Shown piece by piece: positions 1 through 9,094 of a stretch of DNA of 64,000 nucleotides; the first letter of the stretch is position 1, and every line of letters begins with the position of its first letter. The DNA comes from Globisporangium splendens (taxonomy: Eukaryota > Oomycota > Peronosporomycetes > Pythiales > Pythiaceae). The notes under the pieces are model-generated. The model saw only the letters and a program-made list of their open reading frames with translations. It searched no databases and was not told the DNA's origin. Location of the stretch: positions 620,001 through 684,000 of the forward strand of contig VFIW01000005.1 in assembly GCA_006386115.1 (NCBI GenBank), read 5' to 3'. The position numbers were made by a program, and so were the translations under genes.

Positions 1-1526
1 TGTATCCGCCACAGATGTACCTGAACAAGCCGGCTTATGCATGCCAACCGCCGCTGTCCTCAAGAGTTCATGTTCGTCCAGTTGCATTCGATCAACCGAA
101 GTTACAGTGGCCAGTCCGAGACATGTGCTATCGTGGGACTGCTGCTCTCGAGTCTTCAGTGTCAGAACTCGGTTATGGATCTACATCGAACCTCCGATAT
201 GGGCCAGATAACGAAACCAAGTGCGGAGGAATCTATGGTGCATTGAAGGCTTCTGAGCGATTGGCGAGGGATCAAGCTTACTTGCGCATGCTGCCTGGGC
301 ACTCACACGATGCTTGCGATCGTTACCAAAGCGGCTTCCAACGCCCAAATGGGTTGTATCGTTCCAAATCTGGATCCAGTTGGCGACCTGATCACGAGTA
401 CTTGCATCCTGTCGCGCACTCATACTCGTCGAACAGTCTCCTCGAAGAATTTACCTCTTCGTCGAGATCAGAAAAGTGGGAGTTGTCTGCAATCAAGGGC
501 CACTTGCTTTTGTTTGCTCGCGATCAAAGCGGATCTCGATTTATCCAGCAGAAGCTGGAAAAGGCTGGTGATCAAGCTAAAGAGGACGCGTTTGAAGAAA
601 TCTACCCCAATTCTCTTATCCTCATGACTGATGTCTTCGGCAACTACGTCATTCAGAAGTTCTTTGAGCACGGGTCACTGAAGCAGCAGCAGCTTTTGGT
701 GGAGCAGATGAAGACCAACATGATCAGTCTTGCTCTTCAGATCTATGGATGCCGAGTCATTCAAAGAGCATTGGAGGTAACTCAAGTCGCCGAGCAATTG
801 GCTTTGATTGCTGAATTGAGAGGGCATGTAATGAAGTGTATTACCGACCAGAACGGCAATCATGTTCTTCAAAAGTGCATTGAAGCTGCTTCATGGAAGA
901 AAAGTGTTGCGTCTGGCGAAGCTCCTGGAGTGCAGACGAGAGTCACTGGCGATGACATTCAGTTTATCGTTGACGATGTTCTCGGCCATGCTGCTGCTCT
1001 GTCAACCCACTCGTACGGCTGTCGTGTTATCCAGCGAATCTTAGAGCATTGCTCTCCAGTCCAGATTCGTCCGATTGTCAGCGAGGTCATATTCAAGTGC
1101 CGCGACCTTGTGAAAGACCAGTTTGGAAACTATGTTGTGCAGCATGTGATCAGCCACGGCGAACCAGATCAACAAAGAGTGGTGATGGACGCTGTCTTTC
1201 CCGAAATCGGCCGGTGGAGTCAGCACAAGTATGCCAGCAATGTCGTTGAAGCGTGTTTGGACCACGCGAGCAAGGCTGAAATTGCGCGAACCATTGACTT
1301 TATTCTGCAGTGTGATGAAAGTGGATCGTCATGCCCATTGCTACCGATGATGAAGCACATGTACGGAAACTACGTGGTGCAAAAGCTTCTTGATAAAGCT
1401 GACCCACGCGATCGCCAACGAATTGTATGTATCATTCGACACAATGCGGATTACCTCAAGCGTTTTACCTTTGGGAAGCACGTGCTGAGCCGTTTGGAGC
1501 GTGAGCTCGCTGCGAGTTATTATTGA
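1..1526 (+). CDS. Pumilio-family RNA-binding protein (5'-partial)
   Basis: Sequence-specific mRNA-binding repressor of the PUF family, expected to act in the cytoplasm on 3' UTRs. The first ATG in the window is at 15, but the frame is open to the left edge, so the N-terminus is probably missing. About residues 150-495 (counted from that ATG) hold eight Pumilio repeats. The RNA-reading triplets can be read directly: SGSRFIQQ, FGNYVIQ, YGCRVIQ, NGNHVLQ, YGCRVIQ, FGNYVVQ, YASNVVE and YGNYVVQ. By the known PUF code (S/C-R-Q for A, N-Y/H-Q for U, S-N-E for G), read from repeat 8 to repeat 1, this predicts the target UGUAUAUA. The region before the repeats is low in recognisable motifs. No intron is visible in the window. 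In oomycetes a PUF protein is linked to asexual sporulation; that link is family knowledge, not seen here. The downstream neighbour, an amine oxidase, is convergent. Confidence 0.95.
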   Translation, partial: YPPQMYLNKPAYACQPPLSSRVHVRPVAFDQPKLQWPVRDMCYRGTAALESSVSELGYGSTSNLRYGPDNETKCGGIYGALKASERLARDQAYLRMLPGHSHDACDRYQSGFQRPNGLYRSKSGSSWRPDHEYLHPVAHSYSSNSLLEEFTSSSRSEKWELSAIKGHLLLFARDQSGSRFIQQKLEKAGDQAKEDAFEEIYPNSLILMTDVFGNYVIQKFFEHGSLKQQQLLVEQMKTNMISLALQIYGCRVIQRALEVTQVAEQLALIAELRGHVMKCITDQNGNHVLQKCIEAASWKKSVASGEAPGVQTRVTGDDIQFIVDDVLGHAAALSTHSYGCRVIQRILEHCSPVQIRPIVSEVIFKCRDLVKDQFGNYVVQHVISHGEPDQQRVVMDAVFPEIGRWSQHKYASNVVEACLDHASKAEIARTIDFILQCDESGSSCPLLPMMKHMYGNYVVQKLLDKADPRDRQRIVCIIRHNADYLKRFTFGKHVLSRLERELAASYY

Positions 1527-1890
1527 AGTCCTGAAGTCGACGCGGTGTGTGCACTGCAACCATGAGCTTCCACCACTACTCGTGACTGCCGGTCATTTGC
1601 GCCGACGAAGTTTGAAGAAAAAAGCAAGTTTACGTTATACGAGTATACAAATATTTCGGTACCAGTAGCTTTAGTTGTTTGAGTGAAACAAGTGCAAGGA
1701 TTAATAAAAGTGCGAGGATTTCATGAACGCCATGGTCAAGCGTCGAAGGGAACGCGTGCGTTGCTTCATCGTGAGCCATTTGTGACGGAATAGGCAGTAT
1801 TTACAAGAGATAAAAGCATTGTTTTCTATATACCGCATATCGGCATCGCATATGCAAATGATCTGGGATAAAATCGAATCAAAAAGAAGG
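1527..1890. other. Convergent intergenic spacer
   Basis: Lies between the ends of the Pumilio gene (plus) and the amine oxidase gene (minus). It is A/T-rich and presumably holds both 3' UTRs. Possible minus-strand CDS in this stretch are short and match nothing I recognise. Confidence 0.6.
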
Positions 1891-3799
1891 TTAAAGGGAT
1901 TCGGCCACCTGGTTTGCCGCACGGGTGCCGGTGTCCATGGCGCTGTGCACCGACATGCCAGGCTGTTCGAACGACGTGGCTTCTCCTGCGAAGAAGATGC
2001 GGTCGTCGATGGCTTGCGCGAGGTCGCTGGCAGCAGAGTCCGACTGTCCCACGCGCGGGTAGCTGTAGCCGCCACGGATGTATTCGACATCCCCCCAGTC
2101 AAAGTACTTGCCCTTGACAAAGCTCGAACGCGCTGGCGTCGGGCGCTCCTCGGTGCCGAACATCGCATCGAGCTGGTCCAAGAACTTTTCAATGATCTCC
2201 TGGGGATCAAGGGACTTTAGTCGGTCCGCACATGCCGAGCCAGCGTACCCCGTGACAAGGTGCTGCGTTTCCCCATTCGAGTTGCTGTAGATGTTCGCCA
2301 GCTGCTCGTCACCATTCTCGATCAAGTGGCCCACTCCGTTGGTGTTGTTGACCCAGAACTCGGGCAGGAAGCTGTCCGAACAAATCACGCCGTGAGCGTT
2401 CGCCGGCCAGAACGAGTCCGTGAAATGCATCAGCACTTTCGCCGCGCGACGCATGCCGAACGAGTCGACCGCATCCGCCTTCGCCTGAGGCAGACATGGC
2501 ACGTACTCGATGTCCTTGAACACGGACGTGGGTACTGTCACGACCAGTCGACAGCACGAAATCTGCTCCCCCGCCTTGTTGGTGATGACGATGCGGTCGG
2601 GACTCGAGTAGTCGATCATCTGCACCGGCCAGTTCAACTGCGTGGCAATTCCCGTCTTGAAATGGTCGACGATGCGCATGAATGTCGGTACGATGCGGTA
2701 GTCGCCTTCGTCTTCCAAGTCAATCCATTGGCGCTCGTACTTGCACGTCACGCGCAGCGAGATGTCGTCCAAACTGCTCCCCGCAGTGTTCGCGTACCCG
2801 GCATCCGCGAGCTTCATCATCGACGGCGACAACTCCCAGCTCTTGAAGTAATCCATCATGGACTGGTTGTGTGGAATGGCCTCGACGTCTTCGATCTCGC
2901 TCAGGTGATCGACTGCGTCGTTGAATTTGCAAAAGTCGGCATTCTCGTCGTCGAACGCGAGCATGCGCTTCTGATCTCCCAGGTAGTAGTAGCCGATGCC
3001 TCCATCTGGAGCTGGATCCGTCGGACCGCCGTCACCCTGTCATAAAACACGAGACCAAGCTTTAAAGTGAGCACAAGATTGATAAATGTGATCGATTGGG
3101 GGCCATGCCTCATGCTGCTACTGGATTGCGTCAAGAACAAGTACATACATTATCGTTTATGCACGAATATATAGTTTGCTTTTATGTGTGCTGAGTATGT
3201 TTGAAACCAGACTGACTTCCGCAAGGTGGACACATACTAAAACCGGTGGCCAAGAACTGGTGACACCGACAGCATGCATGAAAAGCCCTGACGGGTCTCT
3301 CGCCTTGGGATGCTAATTAGGTAACATTTCCTATTGCATTCGTATGAAGGCCAAATGATTATAAGGTGCTTCCATGTAGGAAGCCAATCATAGGCTGATT
3401 AATCGATGCGCTTCCAGCAGACTCCATCCTGAGTCTCCAGACAAAAAGACGACCCCCATATACACAACACATGCAAACTACTGCTGCAGCTGGGATACAA
3501 ATCTCCACTCGCCATGCTCAACTCACCTGAGCCCACGTGAAGATCTCACGAAGACTCCACTTCTGCTCCTCAGCGAATTTGGTCAGCGACGTGTTGGCGC
3601 CGTGCGCAAACTCTGCGCCGACCTCGATGGTCATGCCCGGGATGAAGCTCGTGTCTGGCATAATGCGCCCGCCCACGCGGTCCTGCGCTTCCACGACCAG
3701 CACGTCCTTCACGTCCTTCTCATGCACCAACTGGTGCGCGCAGCGGAGACCCGCGATGCCTGCTCCGATGATCACGACGTCGTGGTGCGCTGGCGCCAT
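1891..3799 (-). CDS. FAD-dependent amine oxidase (polyamine oxidase/LSD1 type)
   Basis: Flavoenzyme expected to oxidise a C-N bond of an amine, probably a polyamine, using FAD and O2. Two exons: 3799-3527 and 3036-1891. The donor (CAG|GTGAGT) and acceptor (ACAG|GGT) join in phase 0 and give 472 residues. Residues 6-40 hold the dinucleotide-binding fold VVIIGAGIAGLRCAHQL, an acidic residue at the end of the second strand (VVEAQDRVGGRI) and the GG motif. The C-terminus carries the usual FAD-closing segment FFAGEATSFEQPGMSVHSAM. The ATG at 3799 was chosen because it has a good context (ATCATGG) and puts the FAD motif at the very N-terminus. An in-frame ATG at 3889 would add 30 residues made of a Ser-Cys-Thr repeat. 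No signal peptide or membrane segment is seen. The exact substrate cannot be told from sequence, and an LSD1-like demethylase is less likely because no SWIRM or tower domain is present. Confidence 0.93.
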
Positions 3800-3810
3800 G
3801 ATGTTCGCAG

Positions 3811-3860
3811 CTGCTGTGCACGATGCTACTGTGCACGATGCTGCTGTGCACGATGCTGCA
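3811..3860. repeat. 15-bp tandem repeat upstream of the amine oxidase ATG
   Basis: Three copies of CTGCTGTGCACGATG (the middle one has CTA in place of CTG) plus a partial fourth start 12 bp upstream of the chosen start codon. The repeat is a multiple of three bases, so it would be translated if the upstream ATG at 3889 were used. More likely it lies in the 5' leader. Confidence 0.85.
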
Positions 3861-4660
3861 GTCGCGGGAAATCCCCAATGGCTGTTCAAAAGAACGCATG
3901 CTCGACGGCAACCGACGCATTGTCAACCATTTGCAAGTCTTTGTGGAACCACTGGTCTGCAGACAAACAAGCAAAGCGAACTTAATGTTTCACTTGGTGA
4001 AACTATGGTATCGTTTAATCCAGTGAGCTGCATTAAGTTCGCAGTGAGAGCTTACGTTGTCAATCAGCAACTGAACCTTCCATTTTTATGTGACGTGTGA
4101 GCTGATGAGCATTCGGCAGTGCATGCGCTTGACAAGTCGCTCAGCGCTACTCTATGGGCGACCGAGGCTAATGTTGGCTCTCGAGGGTCTCCAGATTTGA
4201 TCGGACAGCCGAACACCTGGAAGTGCCGTGTCGAGATGGATCGAGCAAGAACCATTGACACACATGCCATTGCGAGTCGTTGGCCCTCTCCTTTTTGATT
4301 GTCGAGCACTGTCGATTTCTAGAGGTGTGAATCTGTCACTTTGCCATTTTAGGGTCCCGAAAATGGCTGAATCAGGGAGATCAAGAGTGCGCAGCGAACT
4401 TTGCAATCGCACGAAGCGAGAATGGCTACCCACGCATGATGTGTCGCCAATTTTAAGACGCGGCAACAGAAGGTAACAACACGTATTCATTGACAGTTAG
4501 TAACGGCGTGGCTCGTGCTTTTTATTTCTGTGGGGGAGTGGTGGTCTTCAGTTTGGTTAATCGCCAGCAGCTTCAGAGAAATGACTGAAGGGAGTGCAGC
4601 GTGGGTAGACGGTCACAAGCATGGCAGTCGCCATTTATAATTTCGCACAATCGGTCGTCT
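3861..4660. other. Intergenic: amine oxidase promoter side and Rab32-like 3' side
   Basis: Both flanking genes are on the minus strand. The stretch holds the 5' flank of the amine oxidase and the 3' flank of the GTPase gene. No coding frame here is supported by motifs. Confidence 0.6.
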
Positions 4661-5956
4661 TTAGAAGCTGCTGCAGCACCAGCTCGACTGCGAGTTTCTG
4701 TTGTCCGTGTGCGACGGGCGAAACGTGTCGTTGCGCTTGCTCACGTCGGACTTGCGCTCGAAAATGTCCTGGTGCTCCAAAATACTGTTCACGAGGGCTT
4801 TTGACGCGTCGTCAATGTTCTTATTCTCTTTCGCCGATGTTTCAAACCACCCGGCAAAGCCATTGGTCTCGCAGAACGCGTCCAAAAAGCCACGGTCGAT
4901 GTCGCCTGACAAATCGCACTACAGCAAGGCAAACATCGAACATGTCAGACGACCATTCCAAGGTATCTTTCTTTCGACAGCTTCACGCGCCTACCTTATT
5001 GCCGCACAAGATCACTGGCAGTGGCTTGTTGTTCGGGAGCTCAACCTAAAAGCAGTTATGACCAGTTAAACAAACAGTAGAAAGAGAAAAGTTGGGATTG
5101 CCACAGTCGGGAGTTGCACATACCTTGGAATCGATTTCCTTCTTCCACTAATTCGATCGAGCGTTGAACAAAGTCAGTATCATCTCGTATAATAGTACAA
5201 CGAGCCCCTCAAGTCACAATAGCAGCTGCATACCTTGATCACGCTTTCAAAGGTTTCAGGGCGCGAGATATCGTACACCAGCAATGCGCCAAGTGCATCC
5301 TTGTAGTACACCTGCGCAAAACGATGCAATTGACCCATTTGATCAATAGTGAGCACAGCCAACGCAATCCTTCACATGTGCTGCAATACTCACTCGGTTC
5401 AGCGCGCGGAAGTGCTCTTGCCCTATTGATCCCCGCACACACAAAAAGAACACGACAGCTCCGTGAGTTACCCATAAAAGAAAAAAAGAAAAACAGTTCC
5501 GAGATAAAATCGTGCGTACCAGCAATATCCCATAGTTGAAGTCGCACAGTCGTGCCGTTCACTGTCACCGCCTTCAATGCAAAATCGACGCCAATCGTCG
5601 TGCGATGGTGCTCCGAGAACGCATCATGCACGTATCTAAACAGAATGCAATAACAGGTGCACAAGATACAACGCAACGCGCACGTGAGCTTCTACCGTAA
5701 CCATCTCCACTGACATTAAGAAACAGCATTCGTTGATCTTCTCCGCTTTCCTTGCGGCGGATACTTTTTTTATTGTGTATGTTCACTTGAATGCATCCAT
5801 TTCCCATCAACAGGTCTACAGCTCCAGCGGACACACCCATCTTATAACAGCAGCTACGCACCTCTTGATGATGCTGGTCTTGCCCGTGGCGGCGTCTCCC
5901 AGCACCAGCACCTTGATGACTGCGTCCTGCGCGGCGTTTATGCGGCGTTCGCTCAT
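4661..5956 (-). CDS. RAB32: Rab32/38-like small GTPase
   Basis: Membrane-traffic GTPase. Rab32 relatives act on mitochondria-associated membranes and lysosome-related organelles. Seven exons close in phase: 5956-5862, 5635-5520, 5422-5394, 5311-5234, 5147-5124, 5045-4995 and 4918-4661, giving 216 residues. The fifth exon is only 24 nt and encodes eight residues, WKKEIDSK. Motifs: P-loop GDAATGKTS, switch [18 protein letters not shown] (Rab32 subfamily has Ile where most Rabs have Thr), CGNKCDL, and [10 protein letters not shown] near the C-terminus preceded by GFAGWF, which is typical of Rab32. The tail ends WCCSSF, a possible CCXXX prenylation signal. The P-loop has Ala-Ala where many Rabs have Ser/Gly residues. 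The divergent neighbour is the HAD-YvcK fusion gene. The subfamily call is confident; cargo and organelle are inferred. Confidence 0.93.
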
Positions 5957-6385
5957 GCTTCCTGCGTGTCGAGAGCGCGTGCTTCTTCTCGTTCTGCGGA
6001 CGTTGTTCTCTGATCTAGGAAGGCAACCCTTCCAATATACCGTTTAAACCGGTATTCCGTATCTTATAGTTTATCTTTCTTCAATTTCATTTGAAACGGT
6101 GCCATGCCAGCCAAGACGAATTGATTCTTACCAAAAGGCAACTTTATCGGGAGAGAAAGCACACCAAGATACGATACCACGAAAAGACCGGTATTCTGCT
6201 GGCTCTTGTCCACTTGTGCTGTACTCTGGAATCACATATGTGACAGAACCTTTCCCTTTTCGTGCCGATATTGCAGATCCAATTTCAAGCAATTATTGAC
6301 TTCCTTATCTGCATACTCTCGTAAACTTACTGCCTCATTTGTTGCTTCAGGATTTACGGTACTGCCTCATCAAGAGGTCCATCAA
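5957..6385. promoter_or_regulatory. Divergent promoter region with repeated ACCGGTATTC
   Basis: A 429-bp region between two genes that start in opposite directions. ACCGGTATTC occurs twice, at 6048-6057 and 6187-6196. The first copy overlaps a near-palindrome at 6038-6054 (ACCG, TTTAAA, CCGGT). The role as a shared promoter is inferred from position. Confidence 0.45.
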
Positions 6386-8909
6386 ATGGCTACGCGGCGG
6401 TCATCACCAAGCATGCTGACACCCCACGATCCCTCGTCGAAGCGCGCTGCTGGTGCGTCTGTAGGGATGTCCAGCACGCCGCCACTGTCGCACCACAGCC
6501 GACCGCCCACACCGCCCATCCGCAGGACCAGTTCCGGCAGCGACAGCAGCGTCTCGACTCCCGAGAAGCCCCTGAAACGCATTCCGCGATGCCGCCTGCC
6601 GAGTGGAGAGCGCGTCGACGACGACCCGAGACGCATCGACGCCGTTGTGATGATCCTCGACGACGTGCTCTATGACCACACGGGCATGCTTGCGCATTTC
6701 GCGGTCGACCGTGGGATCCACCAGCTGATGAAAGAGTGCGCGTTCCTGAGCATCGCCGCGGCATTTGAAGCGCTGCACACGTTCCGCAATGCGTACGGGT
6801 ACCGCAAGCGGTTCCCACGGTTCGTGGACAGTCTGATGACACAAAACAAGCTGACGCCTGAGGGTGCGGTGCGGGTCGTCAGCGCGTATTATGAGAGTCA
6901 GATCCCGGAAGCGCGCTTGATCGAACCGTTCGAGCGCGCCAGGGAGACGCTCACGACGCTCGTGGATGCCGGATACAAGCTGGGTCTCGTGCTCGTCGGG
7001 AAACAAGAGGTGCAACTGGAACGACTTCGCACGATCGGACTGCAAGAGTTCTTCCCGGACATCGTGTTTGTGGATTGCAACCCGACTGTGCCGCAACTGA
7101 CCAAAGCCATGAAGGAGATTGGACGGCGACTCATGCTGCAGCCATCGTCGATCCTCTTCGTTGGCCGCAAAGTGTTCTACGAGATCAAGGCAGCAAACAA
7201 AGCCGGTATGGTCACGGCACGGATGGTACGTGCCACCTTGCGAAAAGCTGTCAATTGTGCAACGTTTAATGGGTCTGTGGCGGTGTTTGTACTGTAGCTG
7301 CATGGAAAATACACCAGTGTCATGCCGATTGAAGAGCTCGAGCAACCCGATTTCCAGGTTGGTTGCATGATACAATGGCGCAAAATTATGGCTTGTCACC
7401 TGACAGTTTTGTGTGTGGACATTGTGTTTGTAGATCAGCTCCATTGACGAAGTGCTGGCGATCGTTCGTCTGGCAGACCAGCAGATGATCAAGCCCAAGA
7501 TCGTCGCGATTGGCGGAGGAACTGGACTCGCTGTCCTGCTCAAGGAGCTGCGTAATTATCCCGCCGACCTCACGGCTATTGTTACAGGTACTTTATCACG
7601 TTTACAGCCTCCGTGACTACTGAAGAGCAAACAAAATGGTCTCACTCGTGTTTGCATGCGCGTAGTGTTTGACTCGGGTCGTCACTCTGGAGCTCTTCGC
7701 AAGTACCTGGGCATTCTCCCGCCAGGAGACATTCGCAATTGCTTGGTGGCTCTTTCGGATTCCGACGAGCTCATGAACAAACTCATGAATTACCGCTTCA
7801 AGGAGAATTTCATGGAAGGCTGCAGTCTCGGGAACCTGCTGCTCGCCGCGCTCACGGAGATTCAGGGCGGCTTCGACAAAGCGATTACGTCGATCGCGGA
7901 CATTTTGAACATCCATGGCAACGTCTATCCGGCGACGCTGGACAACACGGAGCTCTGCGCCGAACTCGAGGACGGATCCGTCGTCGTCTCTGAAGTGAAT
8001 GTCCGAAGTCCTGTAATCGTCGATGAGGACGGCAATGAACACAAGAAGCCCCCAATCAAGCGCGTGTTCCTTGAAAACAACAACGTGTCGGCGTTTCTTC
8101 CCGCTGTGAAGGCGATCGAGAGTGCCGATATCATCGTGCTTAGTCCCGGCGGGTTCTACACGTCGATCATCTCCCCACTCTTGGTGCCAGGGATCCGCGA
8201 TGCGATTCGACGAAGTGCCGGCGCCACAGTGTACATCAGCAATGTTGCCACGCAATGCGGTCAAACCGACGGGTTCACGCTGGCGGACACGATCGACGTA
8301 TTGGCGACCTACTTGGGGGAAAACGCGATCGATTATGTGATCGCGAACAACGCCGTGCCGCAGTCCGACGTGCTCGCGCCGTATTTTGCGCGCGGTGAAG
8401 AGCTCTTGCTGCCGACGCCCGAGATGGCCGAGCGATCGAAACCAGTGCTGCTGCAGGGGAAAACGTTTCAAGAGACAGACATGCAAAAGGAATGGAACAA
8501 GACGCCGATGATCAAACACTGTGGGAAAATGGTCGTCGCGATGCTGTATAGCATTATCGATCAAGAACTCGAAGGCATGAAAGCAAAACTGATGTCTGGA
8601 GGACACTTCCGCCACAAGGTGCCGCTCACGCCGCGCGGGATCTCGCCGAGAAATGGTCACAGTCCACTGCCCAAAGGACGACAAGAAGACGCACAGCAAC
8701 GACAAAGCGCTTCGGTTGGTGGTGACAACAAAAATGCACAGCAGCTTCCACCTACAAGACAGCAGGACGTGGAATCACCCGCAGTGCCAGAGCAGGATCG
8801 ACAGGAATCGGTGGCGGCGAAACGACTCCGATCCAACAGCACGGTCGTGGTTCTTGGGGCTCTCGCCGCGGTTGTTACGATCACCACAGCACTCGGCAAG
8901 CTGCGGTGA
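6386..8909 (+). CDS. Fusion: degenerate HAD domain + YvcK/CofD-like domain, tail-anchored
   Basis: Three exons close in phase: 6386-7225, 7434-7587 and 7666-8909 (745 residues). The ATG at 6386 has a good context (CAAATGG); the frame is open to 6206. After about 80 Ser/Pro-rich residues comes a HAD-like domain (about 85-280). Its motif I reads [11 protein letters not shown], so the nucleophilic Asp is Ile, and the motif IV region reads [13 protein letters not shown], lacking the usual acidic residue; phosphatase activity is unlikely. The second domain (about 300-650) closely follows bacterial Yvc[49 protein letters not shown] and [19 protein letters not shown]. YvcK-type proteins bind sugar nucleotides and CofD transfers phospholactate; which applies here is unknown. 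The usual DDGGSSG segment is DSGRHSG. A low-complexity linker leads to a hydrophobic C-terminus ([17 protein letters not shown]) followed by KLR, which looks like a tail anchor. Divergent from the Rab32-like gene. Confidence 0.88.
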
Positions 8910-9094
8910 GCATGAGCGGGTTGCCTTGAGTCCATCGTCAACCGCACTCCGCAGCTTGTAGCTCCAGGTAGAGAGAAAAAGCACTGATAGACACGGGCGA
9001 TTTGCTAACCCCATATACTAATTTACACTCGCGCACACACCAACTCACGCGTCGTTTTCTTCTTTACCAGTACAAAAAGTCGAATGTTGCTGCT

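Noticed and set aside
2260..3045. 261-codon frame on the plus strand, antisense to the amine oxidase
   Set aside because: The minus strand here encodes a protein with clear FAD motifs and consistent splicing. The antisense frame is His/Arg/Val-rich with no motif, a usual shadow of codon bias.
7617..8705. 362-codon frame antisense to the YvcK-like exon
   Set aside because: The sense strand matches YvcK motifs through this whole stretch; the antisense product has a skewed Arg/His/Asp composition and no domain.
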